64,000 nucleotides of DNA. It comes from Argopecten irradians (taxonomy: Eukaryota; Mollusca; Bivalvia; Pectinida; Pectinidae). This document shows positions 36,838 to 49,800 of the stretch, one piece after another. Positions within the stretch are counted from its first letter, which is position 1; each line of letters opens with the position of its first letter. The stretch spans positions 27,997,349-28,061,348 of the forward strand of contig NC_091147.1 in NCBI RefSeq assembly GCF_041381155.1, read 5' to 3'. Below the pieces are notes generated by a model. The model saw nothing but the letters and a program-made list of their open reading frames with translations. It searched no databases and was not told where the DNA came from. The translations under genes and the position numbers were made by a program.

Positions 36838-37759
36838 GTAATATTGTGAAGTTACTAACGTTGTAAACAGACGACGGGACGAAACCAGAATTCATCGAGA
36901 TTTACAAAAACGATTTTAACAAACGCAGGAGACAAGACAACAAGAATATGTCACTGAGTGCTTATTGCGAGTATTCTGTTTTACAATGCAATGGTAATAA
37001 GCGTTTCTGAGTACAGTAAGGAATGTGATATGTTATCTTACTGCCGACGGTGAGTTTTCAACTTTTGCTAAAATAAGTAAATTGTTTCAATAGATTGCAC
37101 ATACCTGAAAACTAGTTTTGTTTCTGGACTTTTGGTATAATAAAATAAATACTAAATATAGAAGTTGCAGTCGGTAGGACCGTAAGTGGGGCGTTTGAGT
37201 AAGATTTTAGTATCCAAAGCAATTAACATCTTACGTCGTCAATTAATTAAATCTGGTACAATGTAAACTTAAAACATTTTGGTGAACATTTATGAGATAT
37301 TCACAAGGAAACATTCATTTATATATTCAGTTTCATCATCTGTCGTTATCGTCTCTTCCGGAACTTTTTGCTGCATCCAACCACAACTTCTAAGGTTCTG
37401 TTCCCGGTTTAGTTATAACACACGTAATTAAGCATTAAACTGCTTCCTGTGGAATCTATGTTCTATGTAAATGCCAGAGATTTGCAGACCAAGTTCATAC
37501 TGCACGCTAGCGCATTATGAGTTGATTATATGGATCTCTGTGACAATAATGAGTAATAATGAATAGTTAAAACTAATAACCTCGGAGCAAAAGTATTGTG
37601 AAGCATTCAAAGAAATGAAATATTCTTCTTCCTCCTGACACAAGTCTGTAACACACTAATCATAGTTCCATAAATTGTATCTTCTGTTTATCTCCATTAG
37701 GCTTTGTTTTATCCTATTTGGCCATCTGGTAGCTAGACTTTCATACTCAGGCTTTTGTA

Positions 37760-39620
37760 AAACGGCTGTGAAGTAAGAATACATACATATATACACTATG
37801 GCTATTCTCTTAATGGCCGGTTTCCATTCATGATATTGATCCTAAGACCGTGCTGACTGTCATTAAGCGCCAATTGCCCTTTGAAAGTCCACCAGAGTTT
37901 AGCAGAAAATTCCAACAAGAATATAGACTATCCAGAACGTTTTTCTTCATCACCCGAACACTTGTTACCGACTGGGACAAGATGACCGACTGGGACAAGA
38001 TGACCGACTGGGACAAGATGACCGACTGGGACAAGATGACAACCACCCTGTACAATCTTGTCTACCAGTAACTATTGTCGCCATCCATACAGACAAGTAC
38101 GAGTAACCCATTCGTTAGCCTCTTTTGGCCAAATGTGACATGAAAAAAAAGTTAACAGTACCATGTCCTCTATATGTACTACTCGGTCCATTGGACTCAT
38201 GTTTCAGACCTGTCGTGTGAAATAAAAATACATACATAGACGCACTATGGCTATTCTCATCATTACTGGGTTCAATTCAGGAAAGCGGCCCTTAGATTGT
38301 GCTGATTTCCAGTAAGCGTTGATAGCCCCTTGGAAGTCCCAACGAGTTTGGTAGCAAATCCCAACGAGTGTATAGACTATTCAGAACGTTTCTCCTCCCT
38401 GGTCCTCGTCGTACTGAACCTGTATCAGACGGTGCAATGTCTCATCACGTCTTCTGTTGTCTCCAAACTCGTGACAACACAGGAATATCAGGAACAGGAA
38501 GTACGGTAAAGGTGGGATGAATAGGAATCTATGTTTCAATATCTCTAAGCAAAAGTGAGGTAGATATATACCATTGCTATCAAGCTTGTTGGTATCTATG
38601 TATATTTTTTGAAGTATCTCTAAAGTATTAAGTCGATACAACTGATTTTTGTACATTTGTTTTAGCTTCTGATGAATCCCAAAGTTGTAAAATGAAGTAG
38701 GACGCGAGGTTTATAACTTGTCTACTTGTTTCGAGATATTTACTGAAATTTCCTGTCAGAAAATGAACAGTTGCCAAGTGCAACGCTCTTGTGCCCATGG
38801 AAGCATCTGGAGCCATCAAGTACTTATGTTTCTTCATTCTCTGGTATCTGGCCTTGTTACCTGAAGCAGTCCAATCTGCAAGTTCCATTAACATTTATGT
38901 TGATGACAGATAGCTAATTTTCCTCATGGAGCAGTGAAATGTCGGCACTTCTTCAAAATCCGACTTTGATGCATATATAGGAAGTTAAACGGCTTGCTGA
39001 TGCAGCTACATGGTGGTTCTATTAAAACATCTCCGAAAGCTTTTCGTCGTAGTCCATAACCGATTCTTGTACTGTCCTTCGTCGTTGAAGTTCAGTATGT
39101 ACAGAAGTCTTACAAGTCCTCCCATATTGTAGGTTTATAAAAGTTTCCGACTGAAAGACACATCCACTTTATCTCTCGATAGTTATCCAGAATGTCCAGT
39201 AGTATTTGTTGGTGTTTTCCGTGAATTTTTCTCTGAAACAAGTTGTTTGCTGGAATGAAGTAGTTAGAACAGACGCCAACCTTGACCTTGGCATTTAAAA
39301 TGTTGAAACAAAACCAAAAACAGTACAAGAGGTTTTTGAATTGCCACAACATTTCGCTGGAGTTTTCTATGGCATGAAACATTGTTATCTTTAGGAAATA
39401 GGAGCACAAGATGTCGTCATCCCCGAAGTTGTTTTTTTTTCAGAGTATCTTTGATTTGATACAGGAAATATTTCAAAAGTTTGTATACCTTGACTTGGAG
39501 GTGACTGAAGGAATGAACTAAAGATCTTTCTGCAGTTGCAAATGAGATTCTCCATAGTAAAAATGTGTCATCCGAACACAGACTGGGGATCACTTATAAA
39601 TATTACCACTTTTGCTGAAC
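37760..39620 (-). pseudogene. Broken Mab-21/cGAS-like (cGLR-type) gene, C-terminal half
   Basis: On the - strand, fragments appear in order. Near 39560-39440 is WRISFATAERSLVHSF followed by YKLLKYFLYQIKD, the Mab-21 helix block. From 39410, in another frame, come AIENSSEMLWQFKNLL and SNYFIPANNLF. From 38894 come APDASMGTRALHLATVHFL and GNFSKYLETSRQVI, a TPR-like tail common in bivalve Mab-21 proteins. Frame changes (one beside a run of nine T at about 39430) and several in-frame stops make a working gene unlikely. The nucleotidyltransferase motif is not seen. The last segment is duplicated (37755-37942 and 38215-38392), and one copy carries an 18-bp x4 tandem repeat. Working relatives are metazoan nucleic-acid sensors or developmental proteins; which applies here is unknown. 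Confidence 0.65.
37967..38038. repeat. 18-bp unit repeated four times
   Basis: ACCGACTGGGACAAGATG occurs four times in a row with no visible change, so the expansion is recent. It lies within the tail of the Mab-21-like pseudogene. Confidence 0.9.
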
Positions 39621-40023
39621 AAACATATTATCCATTGAATTCATTCCAACAAAATTGTAAATGCTTCAAACGAAGAAGTAATTCTATAAAAAAAATATGC
39701 CCAATATTATAGGAGACTGCTTTGTAAAATTTATTTTTGGTCCTTATACAAAGCTTCATGGGTTTGAATTATATATGTAAAAAACAAGAGAAAATCTCTA
39801 TTTTACATACAAGCCCAATGTCTAGATACATAGCATAGAGTTATTGTGTGTTTCTAGCAGGGCATTAGGAATTTGCCTGATTTTACGCGACATGATCATA
39901 AAAGGTGACTAAATTTTGTTTAGTGTTAATCATCAGAGAAATGAGGTCAACACGAGTTTTTTTCGGCTGAGTGACTGTCGCAATAATGAGTTCTGACTCC
40001 CAAGGTACAATTGTATTTCGTCT

Positions 40024-40182
40024 TTGCATATTACAGAGTTAGCTCCCTTGCGGGAAGTATCCATAGTGACAACATTATTCTGTGACCGAATCTCAGGTTG
40101 TTTTCACTGAAACCTCTGAAGTTACACTGGCAAAGACATGGCGTCACAAAGTCACAAGAGTAGATAACTCTGTAGTATGCAC
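40024..40182. repeat. MITE family F, copy 3
   Basis: The left end TTGCATATTACAGAGTTAGC and the right end GATAACTCTGTAGTATGCA are inverted. The interior TGACGTCA-type sites are degraded. Confidence 0.65.
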
Positions 40183-40396
40183 ATTAAAAATACATATACC
40201 TGAAGTTCATCCATTTTGGACATAAAAGGCTACAGTCCATGTACTGCTGACATGCAACTAACACACAACCTCACGTGGCCTTGTCTAACTTACACAATAT
40301 AAATGCTTTGCGGTTTATTTAGAGAACACTCGCATGTTTGTTTTAATGTCCATAACATAAAATATCTTTTCACATCCTTATACTTAAAAGAACATG

Positions 40397-40580
40397 TGTA
40401 GAAGAACAGGGAAAATACATATGATTCCTGTCGAGTGTCCCAACCAGGAATCGAACCCCGGTCTCCGGTGTGAAAAACTACGGCTCTACCGACTGAGCCA
40501 AAGAAGCATGCTCCGTCAGCTGAGTGACAGAGACCGTATTTAACACTATGTACAAGTCACACCGACCCGCTCCTTTTACA
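40397..40580 (-). mobile_element. Solo-LTR-like element with tRNA-like core, family 2
   Basis: This 184-bp element reads TGTAAAAGGAGCGG ... TTCTACA on the - strand, with exact CATG duplications outside (40393-40396, 40581-40584). The core has A box TGGCTCAGTCGG and B box GGTTCGATTCC, and a TTTT lies just downstream in the same sense. It is the better-preserved partner of 14190-14372. It lies about 150 bases beyond the ASCC1 polyadenylation signal. Confidence 0.8.
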
Positions 40581-40613
40581 CATGAACTGTACAGAATTCA
40601 CTAGCCTATAACC

Positions 40614-40700
40614 TGATGCACCCCTAAAGACATTCTTCTAAATCAAAGACTAGATCAGTCCATTATGAAATTTCAGGGTTGAATGAGTCAAGTAAAAACA
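40614..40700. repeat. Dispersed repeat C, copy 2
   Basis: CACCCCTAAAGACATTCTTC and CAGTCCATTATGAAATTTCA match the inverse of 45145-45236 and also 22323-22405. It abuts the likely 3' end of the ASCC1 transcript. Confidence 0.6.
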
Positions 40701-40726
40701 TAACAAAGTATGCAGTGACTTTAACT

Positions 40727-40732
40727 TTTATT
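40727..40732 (-). terminator. ASCC1: Probable polyadenylation signal of ASCC1
   Basis: AATAAA on the - strand lies about 105 bases past the ASCC1 stop codon, a normal distance for a short 3' UTR. Confidence 0.6.
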
Positions 40733-40836
40733 CCCCAACCATTTATTTTCACTCATCCATATTCTCAACATGCAAACAGTATAGTGTCCTATAGCTAATT
40801 AGTAATAATCTATGCAACAGGTCAATCTGCCTGTTG

Positions 40837-43800
40837 CTATGGTAACAGAAGTGACCCCTCACATCCATAGTAACCATCTTTAGCGACACCAAGTCTCTGT
40901 GAAAGGTGAATTGTTTTCATGTGGTGTTCACCAAAATCATATTCTCCAAATTTCTGAAAAATATAAAATCATACGTTTTTATAATACACAACATCGATAC
41001 GTATAACAATTGTGAAATCTTAATTGAGTAAAATCATGTTTTTTTCTGACAATGGAGAAAAAGACGTATCAAGGGACATAACTCATAATATGAATAAAAT
41101 CAATGTTTACAGTTGTACATGATTGTATTAATTATATAGAATCTTAACAGCTAATGTTCTAATACAGAATGATAGATAAATCATCTTCGTGAAGGCACTA
41201 AAATGGGGGTTCAAAATCGAGAGTCTCCCTCCAAAATAGGAATGGTTGGCAAGTATGAGGCAGTCACTACTAATGTGAGTATATAATTTGTTTGTGCTCA
41301 CCTAAGTCCAAAAAGGCCCCAATGTGACATAACATTTAAACTTTCGATAAAATAAGAACCAAGAGATCCCAAAGGAATCTTGTGCCCATCATTGAATGAT
41401 GTACGTTTAAGGAAGGAGGGATCTTTCATCTGCTCTTCCCTTTCTTTCCATCTTCAATTGAAGAATTTGATAAACACAAGGGAAACTACATAATGTCTAC
41501 ATAACAGCAATGCAAAATACTTCAATCATCAAAATCTGGGTCCTTTTCGAATTCTAATCAGTTCCATATTGTGATATATATGCCAAACTACATAGAGGGA
41601 ACCCTGCATTTGCAAATGACTCTGTATAAAGACCACCTCTGTACAAAGACCACCTGCTTAATAAGACCTTTTTAGGATACTCAATAGTAATTTATAATAT
41701 TTTGATCCAGTTACAAAGACCACTTTTCCCTCATAGACTTTTATATTTACACCTGCTCGGTTTGTTCACTATACACAAATACTAGCCGATTTTGTTTACC
41801 ATAACTGCATTGAACTTTGAACTTGCGTATGAAAATGTTCTATGTAACTTAAAGCGGTTACTTTTTTTTTAAAAGAAACACATGGCTTTGTTTACATTTT
41901 GATGCAACATTACGCGTATGTTGATGTTTTTCATAGAATTTTGGAAAAATGTAAACAATACATATATTTTTTATATTTATACATGATACCAACATTTTTT
42001 AAATTAACAATTGTAAAAGAAACAGGAAAAATATCCCGACCGGGGCGATGTGCAGTGCTGTCAAATGTAAACATTACCTCTGTGTCTGTGTTAGGCCTAC
42101 AATCTAGTCTTTGGAGTGGACGGGCATGAGACCCTCTGACAGAGGTCAGTTATAAACATATCCTCTTGTCTTTGTTCTTTGAGAATTTAATCATGTGTAT
42201 TATAAAATATGCACCTCTAGTAATCCACGTGTGTTAATTCCAAATGGCTGTCTATTGGCCATCTGGAGTCTTTATTTGTCCTCATAACGCAATGCTCATA
42301 ACTATAGCCACCAAAAGATACATACAAATGAAAATTCAAGAGAAATCCCTTCTATAATTTCTGAGAAATAGCGATAACAAACTCCAATTGTCAAAATATA
42401 TTATGATTGGTCCCAAAATGCAAAATGCATAAATAACTAGCTATAGACACCAATTGGAACAGATGCATGAAGTTTGAAAGAGATCCTTTCATTACTTTCT
42501 GAGAAATAGTGATATCAAATTTAATTGTCTAAATCCAAGATGACTGCCTATCGACCATCTTCGTTTTCAGATTGGTCCCAAAATTGAACCATGTTTTTGT
42601 TTCACTATTACTCATTTCCTAAGGACAAAAAGAACTTTATATATATATAAAATGAGACAGATCCCTTCAGAACTCTCTGAGCAATACCAAGAATTGTTTA
42701 TGGACAAGAAGGTTGCATGAGCAACTAACAACAAATGACGGGAGACATGAATAGTCTCCCTCCCCTCTCCCCCAGTTTTATTTCATCAAACAACGTAAAA
42801 CAGAACTACCATGAATTATAAAATGATGCAAGATTTATGTAAAATATCAAACTAACTTTAAGCAGACTCATTGCATCAAAAGACTCCCTTTCCTTGTGTT
42901 GTGGACCCTTCTGATCTCTCTGATCGTTAGAGTGTGACTTTCGGTCTTGGTGTCTGGGTACTGTTGCACCAGTAGGATCGCGCCTCATTTTGGTATTCAT
43001 GACAGTTATGTGAAGCTTGACCGAGGCATATGACTCCTGCATAAGACCAGTGATGCTGAACTTATCAACAATACGGTCCACCAAAATCTGTAGTCTGTAG
43101 AAAAGGAAAAATAGCTTAATTGTTTGCTTGACAAACGTTGGAATATCGTGACTGAAAGGGCACTTTTGTTATTGGTGTTTTGTAGGAGGGGACTTAACTC
43201 TGCGACCACTAATAATACTAATGACAGTAACCCTTAACTTTCATATTCGCCAGAAACTGAGCAGTCATGCATAATGATGATTGGCAACAAAACAAGAATT
43301 CCTACCTACATGTGACTTCTTTTTGGTAATAATTCAATTTTGGATTTACAGTAATAAAAGTTCTATTGACATAACTTGTAGGTATTATAGTAACTAGTAC
43401 TGTGTTCACTTGTATATAATTTACATAAATTCTGATAGCATAGCCCTAAATGGTGAAAATTGACAAAGTTGTGTAACATGAAAGGAGAAAATGTTATGGC
43501 CAGATCAGAATACTAGCTAGATGCTCTACTGACTGAGCTATCTGGTCGATGATCATTGACCCAGAATAATTCTGGTAAATTGAATAGCACATGGAAACAA
43601 ATTGGTTAACAGTAATTAAACTGAGCAAATAATGAGAAAGCTCCATTAGTATACTGTCTCTACTTATATATTTTATATACAATTGAATATAAAAACAAAT
43701 AATGTATAGCCTGATATTTTCGCGGATACATTTTCACAATTTCACAGGACATTGTTAAGATAGCAAAAATTTGATCCGTGAAAAAATTAAAGGGCCACTA

Positions 43801-46800
43801 CCTTTCTGAAACGGCTGTTAATTTTTAAAATGGGAATGTAAAACAAAATTAATGATTTAATACAGCCACAAAAGTTACTAATTTACTGTGAATACTACAC
43901 TTGCCATCACCTTACTCATAATTTAACTTAATAATTAAATGCTAATTTTATAACGCGGGTCGTTTTATGTTTCCCACCGTCGTCCTTATTGAATCATATA
44001 TTCCATATTTGTATATTACAGGTTTTACCTCATCTCTGAGAAGGTATCGATAGTGACTACATTATTTTGTGCAAGCAATTTACGTCACTTTCTCTTAAAA
44101 GTATGATCCCCTTAAAGCCAGATCGCAAAAATTGACTTTTCTTGTTTTTAGATCAAATCAGGAAAATTTTGATTTGCCATTAATAACCTGGCTTTACGGT
44201 AGGGAGTATACATATAGTCACATGTGAGTATATAGATACCTGTCGAGATCCTCGCCTGGCTCCACTTTAGCGTACAGAACATCAACACAGCTAGGATCGT
44301 CATTCATATACTCTATACCCTGTATACGAGGACACAGTCTCTGGCCTTTCAGGATGGGTCTGAAAATAGTACAAAAACATATAGATAGTCTCTTGACTTT
44401 CAGGATGGACCTGGAAATAGAACAAAATCACATATCTTATATACAAGGACTCAGTCTCTGGCCTTTCAGGATGGGCCTGAAAATAGTGAAAAAACATAAA
44501 TGGACTGACGAAGGGGTTTCAGTTGTGGGGTCAGGCCAAGTTTTATTCTAATTCTGATCCCCTTCTACTATGGATGTTTGTGGCAAAATTTGGTTAAATT
44601 CCGTTTACGCCTGTATGACTAGACGTAATCAAAAGGAAATGTTGATGAGTGGACAGCTGGATGACCAACGCCATACCATGGTAATATCATTCTCTTTATT
44701 CCTCAAAAATTGAAGCTAAGTTGAACAATTTTGAAATTTTAGTCTGGAAAAGCATCTTGAATGGATCATACTAATAAACGGACAGAGCCTGATATAAAAT
44801 CTACCAAAAATGTGTTATGCAAGGATTAATTATACCATTACTCTCCCTAATTTTAATTTTTGGATCCCCTGAGAGCGTGTATAATAAAATAAATTAATGT
44901 TTACAGTGATCAGTTATTCTTTAATTGTCAGATTTTAAAAATTTGTTTGTTAAGAAAGCAATTTCAATGAATTACCCAACAAGATCTTCATGACACTGTT
45001 GAAGGACATCAAGTGTTTGTTGGACCTCGGCGTCTGACAGAAGCACCAGTGTTCCTATCGTCAGATGTAACTTTTCAGATTTCTGGAATATTGAGGCGTC
45101 AATTCCTCTGTCCTATTTACACAAGAAAGATAAACAACAACTTTAACTCATTCATCCCTGAACTTTCATAATGGACTGGTCAAGTCTTTGATTTAGAACA
45201 GCCTAAATGTGTCTTTAGGGGTGTACCAAAACTAATTTCATCCCCTAAACCAAGCTGATACAAAAAATTGTTATTTTTTGCTCTATATAATTTTACATAG
45301 GATTTCCTAACATTCCGTGGTTTCTAGTAACATTTAAGATTCAAATTACTGCTTTTAGAATAATGAAGTTTAGACAGTCAACCAATACATTAAGCAGGGC
45401 AAATGCATCCTCGATACTCCAGGGGTTCTGATCACTTACAATCTCTACACCCCTGGACTATTTCATAGTAAAACTGGAGGCAACAGAACAGGTAATTTAG
45501 TCCTTTGATGCATATCAAAAGAGCCATATAATGATACACTGCGGTTGAATGTGTGGCTTTGCAGTTGGGCTTCGCTCTCTTAGATCTGTAGTCTTCAAAA
45601 AAATCTTTGCTGGCCTATGGTTGATCAAATATTTTCCACTGAGCTGCTTTCAATTTCACTTTGAGATAGCCAAGGGGTGTATAGATTGTAAGTGATCGAA
45701 ACCCCTGGAGTATCTAAGATGGGGCAAATAATAAGCAACAAAACTTAACTCAGATCAATATTCAGCATTTACATACGGCATATCTAATTTTGTTATGTTT
45801 GTGGTCAGATCAATCTTCGCAGAATTTAATACTCCATAAAAGTTTCTAACAACAACAAAGTCTTAAAATTGTTGCAGTTCTTATACGATGAACCATGAAA
45901 TTTTATGCCCACGAAATTAAATCACTATACAGTATTACAGAGTTATCTGCCCTTGTGGTTAGGTATCGATTGTGACGTCAGGATAATGCAAGCATAACGC
46001 CATAACTTTCATAGAAAATGGCATGAATTTCATTTACAAAATAATGACGTCACAATGGATACTCAACCACAAGAGAGCTAACTCTGTAAAATGAAAAGAT
46101 GAAAAATCAGTTCAAGAGAAAAAAATTTTTTTTAGATATATTTGTGGTAAAAAAATTTGTATTTGAACAGTCTCACCCCATCACATTCTCGCAACACATC
46201 GTCTTTAAATTCCAGGAAGCGGTCTATTAACTGGCTACTTGTTATCGGGATGGAGAGGAAGTGAGTAAAAGTCTCCTTTTGGCGGGCACTACTTGTTATC
46301 ACATCAATCCTTGTCTTGGCTGAGATGATTCCCTTTCTTTCTGCTCCCGCAATTACTGAAATAATAAAGTATACCAAGTTCTTTCTGTATCAAATATCAT
46401 ATTCAAAAAATTTTGAAAGGTTCAGCTAGCTAGTGGTAAGCAATACCAACAAATCAGTATGAGCTAGGGACTTGTAATGTATCAAACACATACATGACTA
46501 TTTTGTTTATTGTATCATAAAAAAAAATTAAATATGAAACAACAGGCCCATTAGCCTAAACGGTCATCTGACTATTGGCACAATACAACATAGTCATATA
46601 AAGATTTTAGCCATTTTGACCCCTGTGATCTTGAATGAAGGTCAAGGTCATTAATTTGAACAAACTTGGTAGCCCTTTATCCCAGTATGCTACAGGTCCA
46701 ATATCAGTACCCTAAGCCTTCTGGTTCTTGCGAAGAAGTTGTTTCAAGATTTTAGCTTTTTTTTACCCCTGTGACCTTGAATGAAGGTCAAGGTCATTCA

Positions 46801-49800
46801 TTTGAACACCTTGATAACCCTTCATCCCAGCATGTCAGGGGCCCAATACAGTGTAACTTCCCAAAACCGAACCTTCTCAAAACCGATCACCTCTAGAAAC
46901 CGAACATGGATGTCATGTACGAAATGAATTCCTCTTTATTAATAGTATATAAAACTTCCTAAAACCGATCCAGCCCAATTCCGAATACCGGACCGATTTT
47001 GAGATTGAAATAGTCAAATGTAACTAAAATACACTTCTGAAAACTGGCCTTACCTTAGCAACACCGATAGGTTGCATCGAGGTCTGATCAACCGACCGTG
47101 AAATACACATGTACCTGTACTTTAGTTGACGTATGCCATGTCCTGGGGCATGTATACGGATGTGAAGGCTATAGGTATAAGTACACGGTAATTATACCCA
47201 AGATGGTGGTGTTATTATTTAATCATGTCTATTCTTTAGATATCTAACGAAGGTCTACCACGTGCACACGGTTTGTTTACTGTATAAAAACAAGCAGAGC
47301 TAGTAATAAAGAGAAAGTTTTGTATTCAAATCAAACGGGTTTTTTATTTACATATGTAGTTGTCGGATAACGTAAATTATCTGTATGAAGAAGCCGAAGT
47401 CATGTATTGTTTTAGAAAATATCTATGTCATATAATGACCAGCATTGACTGATCATCGAGTAATTAGACCATATTATTTGATTCTTGACGTAACCGAAAG
47501 CGATCAGCCGTATGTAGGTTAGCGCAGACGAGATCATCCCCAAGAACATTCATGTAACTATATATATATATTATAACTAACTAAACTACGTTTATAAGCG
47601 GTAACAAAGTCAAGATTGTTGTAATTCATTCCTTTTAAAAGTATGATTCTCTCTTTTGTGATAACATTCACATTAACAATCAATATCGGTCGGTTTTAAC
47701 AAACACTTGCCATACATGCGGTAGACTAAATGGTAGTGTAAAAAACGACTTCCGATCATTTAAATTCGGATCTTGATTATCGGTATTCGGTTCACTTCTC
47801 CAAATCGAACCCTTTCTAAACCAGCTGAAATTATATGCACCGACCATGATCGGTTTTGGGAGGTTCCATTGTATCAGGTCTCTAGGCCTCTTAGTTATTC
47901 ACAAGAAGTTTTTTAAAGAATTTTAGCCTATTTGACCCCTGTGATCTTAAATGAAGGTCAAGGTCATTCATTTGAACAAACTTCGTACCCTTTCATCCCA
48001 GCATGCTACTGGCTCAATGTCAGTACCCTGGGCCTTCTGGTTATTGAGAGGAAGTCGTTTAAAACATTTTTGCTTTTTTGACCCCTGTGATCTTGAAAGA
48101 AGATCCAGGTCATTTATTTGAAAAAACTTGATAGACCTTCATCCCAGTATGCTGCAGACCCAATATCAGGTCTCTAGGCCTCATAGTTATTCACTAGAAA
48201 ATGTTTAAAGGATTTTAGCCTATTTGACCCATGTGACCTTGAATGAAGGTCTAGGTCATTCATTTGAACAAACTTTATAGCCCTTCATACAAGCATGCTA
48301 CAGGCCAAATATCAGTACCCTGGGGCTTTCGGTTATTGAGAAGAAGTCGTTTGAATGAAAAGTTTATCCACAACGGACAAAGGACGGCGCACAACGACGG
48401 ACAGTGCATGATGACAATATAGGGGTGTAACAATATATCGAACTATCGATATATCACGATTGTATGCATCTCAACTCGTTCAATCGATGGCAATTTCAAA
48501 AAGTCCATAACAATCGCTGATAGTATGCCAAACTATCGATAGTTTCAATAGTCACATATTTTTCTGTAACTTGGACTAAAATCATGTACTCACAGAGGTT
48601 TCATACAGTAACAGACTAACAGTCACAATAAAATGTCACTTTTCCATGCTTTTCAATCCAAACGCAAACATCGACAATGTTCTCAATCACGATCTTCATT
48701 GCGTTTGAGTTGGTACTGACGCTAGCAGGTAAAGGAAAGTAACTTTAAACCAATACTACACTAGATGTACGTCATGGTGGCCAATTCATCGACTGGATTG
48801 TAATCGAATTCAGAGTGCAATAATATCACAATACTATTGCGATTGTATTCTGCAATATTCTGCACTATCGCAATAGTGTTTCCCTTAATAGCAATAGTTA
48901 AAATTGTAGGCAATAGTCACCCCTATGACAATAGGTTATCCTGACCCTTTGGATCATTAGTTATGTTGAAGACAAGATTAGCATTTGTTTCAATATGTTT
49001 GAGAATTATTCTGTTTGATATACTAGGAATCATTCTGATATATAAGCTAAAGTTCCTTCCCTTTGTTAATACTCTGTACAGACAAAACTTGTGAACAAAG
49101 GGAAGGAACTTTGGTATGTGAAACTGACTAGGAATTTGCTGTGATAATTTTGTGTTACCTATTGGACCTTCCTGTCCTGTCTTTGGAATCCTAACTTGTG
49201 TCTTTGTTTCGTTTTCTATGCGGCGCCGAGTTTCCCCTTTTCTACCAATGATGTGTTTGAAAAAAGCACTAGGGATATCCATAGATATCTGGAAACCATT
49301 CTCTGTCTCCTCTATTGGTGTTCGGGAGTCACAAATCTCATCATTCCATCCAGAGTCGAATGGTACCTCGGGGTCTGAAATAATAATATAATGATAATCT
49401 ATGAAACAATTGTACATTATTTATGAGATGTTGCTGCATAAATCAGATGGTGACAATACAAAAGTGCATGCAACAATTTCAAATATATGTACTATTACCA
49501 TATTTGACCCAATAGACACCGTCATCCATATATGCACGCCACTCACTCTTTTTGAGGTCTCAATTTCAGTTACCTCGATCTACATAAATACAGACTGAAA
49601 CTTTTTGGGTTATTTTTCTTTAATTTTATTTTAGATTGAAACTTTGGAAACTTTGTAGGTTTTTTTATTTGATTTCTTTTGCAAATTGATTTATGTTTTC
49701 CTCTATGCAAAAATCATGTGGAATGTTAGCTAAAATTTGGTTTAATTAAGCGCCTTTTCATACAGTATTGTAACTGGATGACTTTTAGTTTATGTACTAA

